A stretch of DNA of 64,000 nt from Chitinimonas sp. BJYL2 (GTDB lineage Bacteria > Pseudomonadota > Gammaproteobacteria > Burkholderiales > Chitinimonadaceae). A program made the position numbers and the translations under genes. This document shows, piece after piece, positions 62,234-64,000 of the stretch (positions are counted from its first letter, which is position 1; each line of letters starts with the position of its first letter). The stretch is taken from NCBI RefSeq assembly GCF_027257935.1, contig NZ_JANZKW010000002.1, positions 62,001 to 126,000 of the forward strand, written 5' to 3'. The notes beneath the pieces are model-generated. The model had not been told where the DNA came from and did not search any database. It saw only the letters and a list, made by a program, of their open reading frames with translations.

Positions 62234-62920
62234 ATGTTGTTCAGATTGCTGCTAGCCCTGTTGCTGCTGTGTCCGTTTGCCTTGGCGGCCGAGTCCCGCC
62301 AGAGCCTTGAGGCGATTAACGATGCGGCAACCCGTTTCCTGTCGGCACAGCTCGACAGCTACGGCCCGCGTGCGAGTTTTCAGCTGGGACGGCTCGACAA
62401 CCGGCTCAATCTGGCGCCTTGCCAGAAGCTTGATGTGCAGCTTGCGCAAGGTAATCGGTTGATCGGGAATACCAGCCTGCGCATCAGTTGCGGCAAGGGC
62501 GCGCGCTGGGCGGTGAACCTGCCTGCGGCCATCTCGATCCAGTCGGATTACTGGGTCAGCGCCCGTGCCTTGCCAGGCGGGTATGAAATCACCGAGAACG
62601 ACATCGAGAAGCGCACGGCTGATCTGGCCACCCTGCCCGCTACCGTGATCGTGGACTTCACCCAGGCTATTGGCCGTACCGTGATTGGCGGCATTCCCGC
62701 TGCTGCGCCATTACGCAGCGATTTGCTGCGTGCACCGTATGCCGTGAAGGTCAATGAGTACGTCAAGGTGCTCGCATCGGGCCAGGGTTTTGAAGTGGCC
62801 AGCGAAGGCCGCGCACTGGGCAATGCCAATGAAGGCCAGAATGTCAGTGTGAAGATGGCTACCGGCGCCATCGTGCAGGGTGTGGCCCGTGCTTCGGGCA
62901 CGGTTGAAATCCGCTACTGA
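62234..62920 (+). CDS. flgA: Flagellar basal body P-ring formation chaperone FlgA
   Basis: This 228-residue periplasmic chaperone assists FlgI assembly into the P ring. It has a signal peptide at about 1-18 (cut after ALA) and an N-terminal beta domain. The C-terminal SAF domain starts near SARALPGGYEITENDIEKR and ends in KMATGAIVQGVARASGTVEIRY (split at 215). No other flagellar gene is in the window, so it is detached from the flgB operon and from flgM/flgN. Confidence 0.92.
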   Translation: MLFRLLLALLLLCPFALAAESRQSLEAINDAATRFLSAQLDSYGPRASFQLGRLDNRLNLAPCQKLDVQLAQGNRLIGNTSLRISCGKGARWAVNLPAAISIQSDYWVSARALPGGYEITENDIEKRTADLATLPATVIVDFTQAIGRTVIGGIPAAAPLRSDLLRAPYAVKVNEYVKVLASGQGFEVASEGRALGNANEGQNVSVKMATGAIVQGVARASGTVEIRY

Positions 62921-62976
62921 TACCCCAGCCGCCTGAAAATACACTGTTTTTTGCATGCCGATGGCCGGCCCGGGCA

Positions 62977-63005
62977 TAGACCCCTATCGCCCCCGCAAGT
63001 AGAAT
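62977..63005 (+). promoter_or_regulatory. Probable ribF promoter
   Basis: TAGACC (62977-62982) and TAGAAT (63000-63005) are 17 bases apart and 31 bases before ATG. The -10 lies in the loop and right arm of a small hairpin, CCCGCAA (62992-62998) with TTGCGGG (63005-63011). Confidence 0.5.
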
Positions 63006-63035
63006 TGCGGGTTCCTTTTCCGGCGTCTTCCTTGC

Positions 63036-63992
63036 ATGCAGGTTTTCCGTGGCCTCCCCTTCCGATCTGCCGGCGCGTGCGCGTTGACCATCGGCAACTT
63101 CGATGGTCTGCACCTCGGCCATCGGGCCATGCTCGAACGCCTGATCCGCACGGCCCGTGAGCGTGGCCTGCCCGCTGCGGTGCTGACCTTCGAGCCGCAC
63201 CCGCGCGAACTGTTCACGCCCGACGCTGCGCCCGCACGGCTTTCCAGCCTGCGTGAAAAGCTCGAACTGCTGCGTGATGCTGGCGTGGACCGGGTTTATC
63301 TTGCCCATTTCAATCGCGCCTTTGCCAGTCTGGATACGGACGCCTTTGCGCGCGATGTGCTGGCTGCGCAGGTCGGCGCGCGTCATGTACTCGTGGGCGA
63401 TGACTTTCGTTTCGGCAAGGCGCGCGCTGGCGATACGACCAAGCTGGCCGAGCTGGGCCAGCAGCATGGTTTCAGCACCGATGTCATGCACGAAGTGGCG
63501 CTAGGCGAGCAGCGTGTATCCAGTACCTCAGTACGCACCGCGCTTGCCGCAGGTGATATGGCTGCCGCCAGCCGCTTGCTGGGCCGCCCTTACAGCATCA
63601 GCGGCCGCGTCAAGCATGGCCGCAAGCTGGGTCGCGAGATTGGTTTCCCCACGGCCAACATCCAGGTCAAACACAATCGCCCGCCGGTGACCGGGATTTT
63701 CGTGGTCGAAGTCCACGGTCTGGGCGCGCCGATTGCCGGCGCTGCCAGCCTGGGTTTGCAACCGACGGTGGATCATTCGGGTCTGATGTCGCTGGAAGTG
63801 CATTTGCTGGACTTCAGCGGCGACATTTACGGCCAGCATCTGCGCGTGGATTTTCTCAAGAAGCTGCGCGACGAAATCAAATACGAAGGACTGGACCCGC
63901 TGATTGCGCAAATCCGCCGCGATGTGGATGCCACGCGCGCCTGGTTCCGCGAGCGCCAGCACAGCGAACGAATTATCAGCCCCCGTCCGTAA
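63036..63992 (+). CDS. ribF: Bifunctional riboflavin kinase/FAD synthetase RibF
   Basis: The 318-residue enzyme phosphorylates riboflavin to FMN and adenylates it to FAD. The N-terminal FAD synthetase (nucleotidyltransferase) domain shows LTIGNFDGLHLGHRAML near 18-34 and SSTSVRTALAAGD near 160-172. The C-terminal flavokinase domain begins near 180 (GRVKHGRKLGREIGFPTANI) and includes SLEVHLLDFSGDIYG. In most relatives ileS and lspA follow; the window ends eight bases after the stop. Confidence 0.95.
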   Translation: MQVFRGLPFRSAGACALTIGNFDGLHLGHRAMLERLIRTARERGLPAAVLTFEPHPRELFTPDAAPARLSSLREKLELLRDAGVDRVYLAHFNRAFASLDTDAFARDVLAAQVGARHVLVGDDFRFGKARAGDTTKLAELGQQHGFSTDVMHEVALGEQRVSSTSVRTALAAGDMAAASRLLGRPYSISGRVKHGRKLGREIGFPTANIQVKHNRPPVTGIFVVEVHGLGAPIAGAASLGLQPTVDHSGLMSLEVHLLDFSGDIYGQHLRVDFLKKLRDEIKYEGLDPLIAQIRRDVDATRAWFRERQHSERIISPRP

Positions 63993-64000
63993 GCGGGCGG

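Overview
The window reads as a chromosomal segment of a betaproteobacterium, most likely from the order Neisseriales (Chromobacterium/Chitinibacter-like). This is inferred from gene order: pyrG-kdsA-eno-ftsB, leuC-entericidin-leuD-leuB-asd, and convergent or divergent trmJ/suhB. It also rests on an arginine catabolic cluster with a two-subunit AruF/AruG succinyltransferase. The DNA is GC-rich, which gives long antisense open frames over nearly every gene. I see no mobile element, prophage, CRISPR array, rRNA or tRNA. The content is mostly core metabolism and genome maintenance.

Region 1 (1-11609) is a complete arginine uptake and degradation locus. It holds the end of one ABC permease, then AotM, an AotO-like metallo-deacylase, the ATPase AotP and the AraC-type regulator ArgR. 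The succinyltransferase pathway genes aruC, aruF, aruG, astD, astB, yaiI (UPF0178) and astE follow. The order matches the aot-argR-aru arrangement of Pseudomonas aeruginosa. An exact match to the ArgR half-site pattern TGTCGC-N8-AA lies just before aruC.

Region 2 (11610-24461) mixes envelope and maintenance genes: a secreted subtilase with a PA insert, the tRNA/rRNA methyltransferase trmJ, suhB, dacB, a small outer-membrane barrel, mutS, an unrecognised 139-residue protein, an NlpC/P60 hydrolase, an UbiB-family protein and ppsR. Region 3 (24462-43949) carries ppsA (divergent from its regulator ppsR), pyrG-kdsA-eno-ftsB, uvrC-pgsA, the leucine operon with an embedded entericidin lipoprotein gene, asd, a GNAT protein, an HPP-CBS membrane protein, tex and yjdM.

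Region 4 (43950-63992) holds an OsmC-YcaO fusion gene, rhlE, an alpha/beta hydrolase, a bile-acid-symporter-family transporter, mfd, yggL, a peroxiredoxin, a PIN-PhoH ATPase, an orphan parA overlapping a TPR protein gene, dnaB, ratA-rnfH, a DUF4124 protein, rmuC, a lone flgA and ribF.

I found no clear multi-gene system that looks wholly new. The best leads are the parA/TPR pair without parB, the OsmC-YcaO fusion, the 139-residue orphan, and several non-coding structures. Those structures are a hairpin over the yaiI ribosome-binding site, a terminator-like hairpin inside the trmJ leader, a terminator encoded inside the convergent nlpC gene, alternative hairpins before ftsB, and a small intergenic repeat shared by astB and kdsA.
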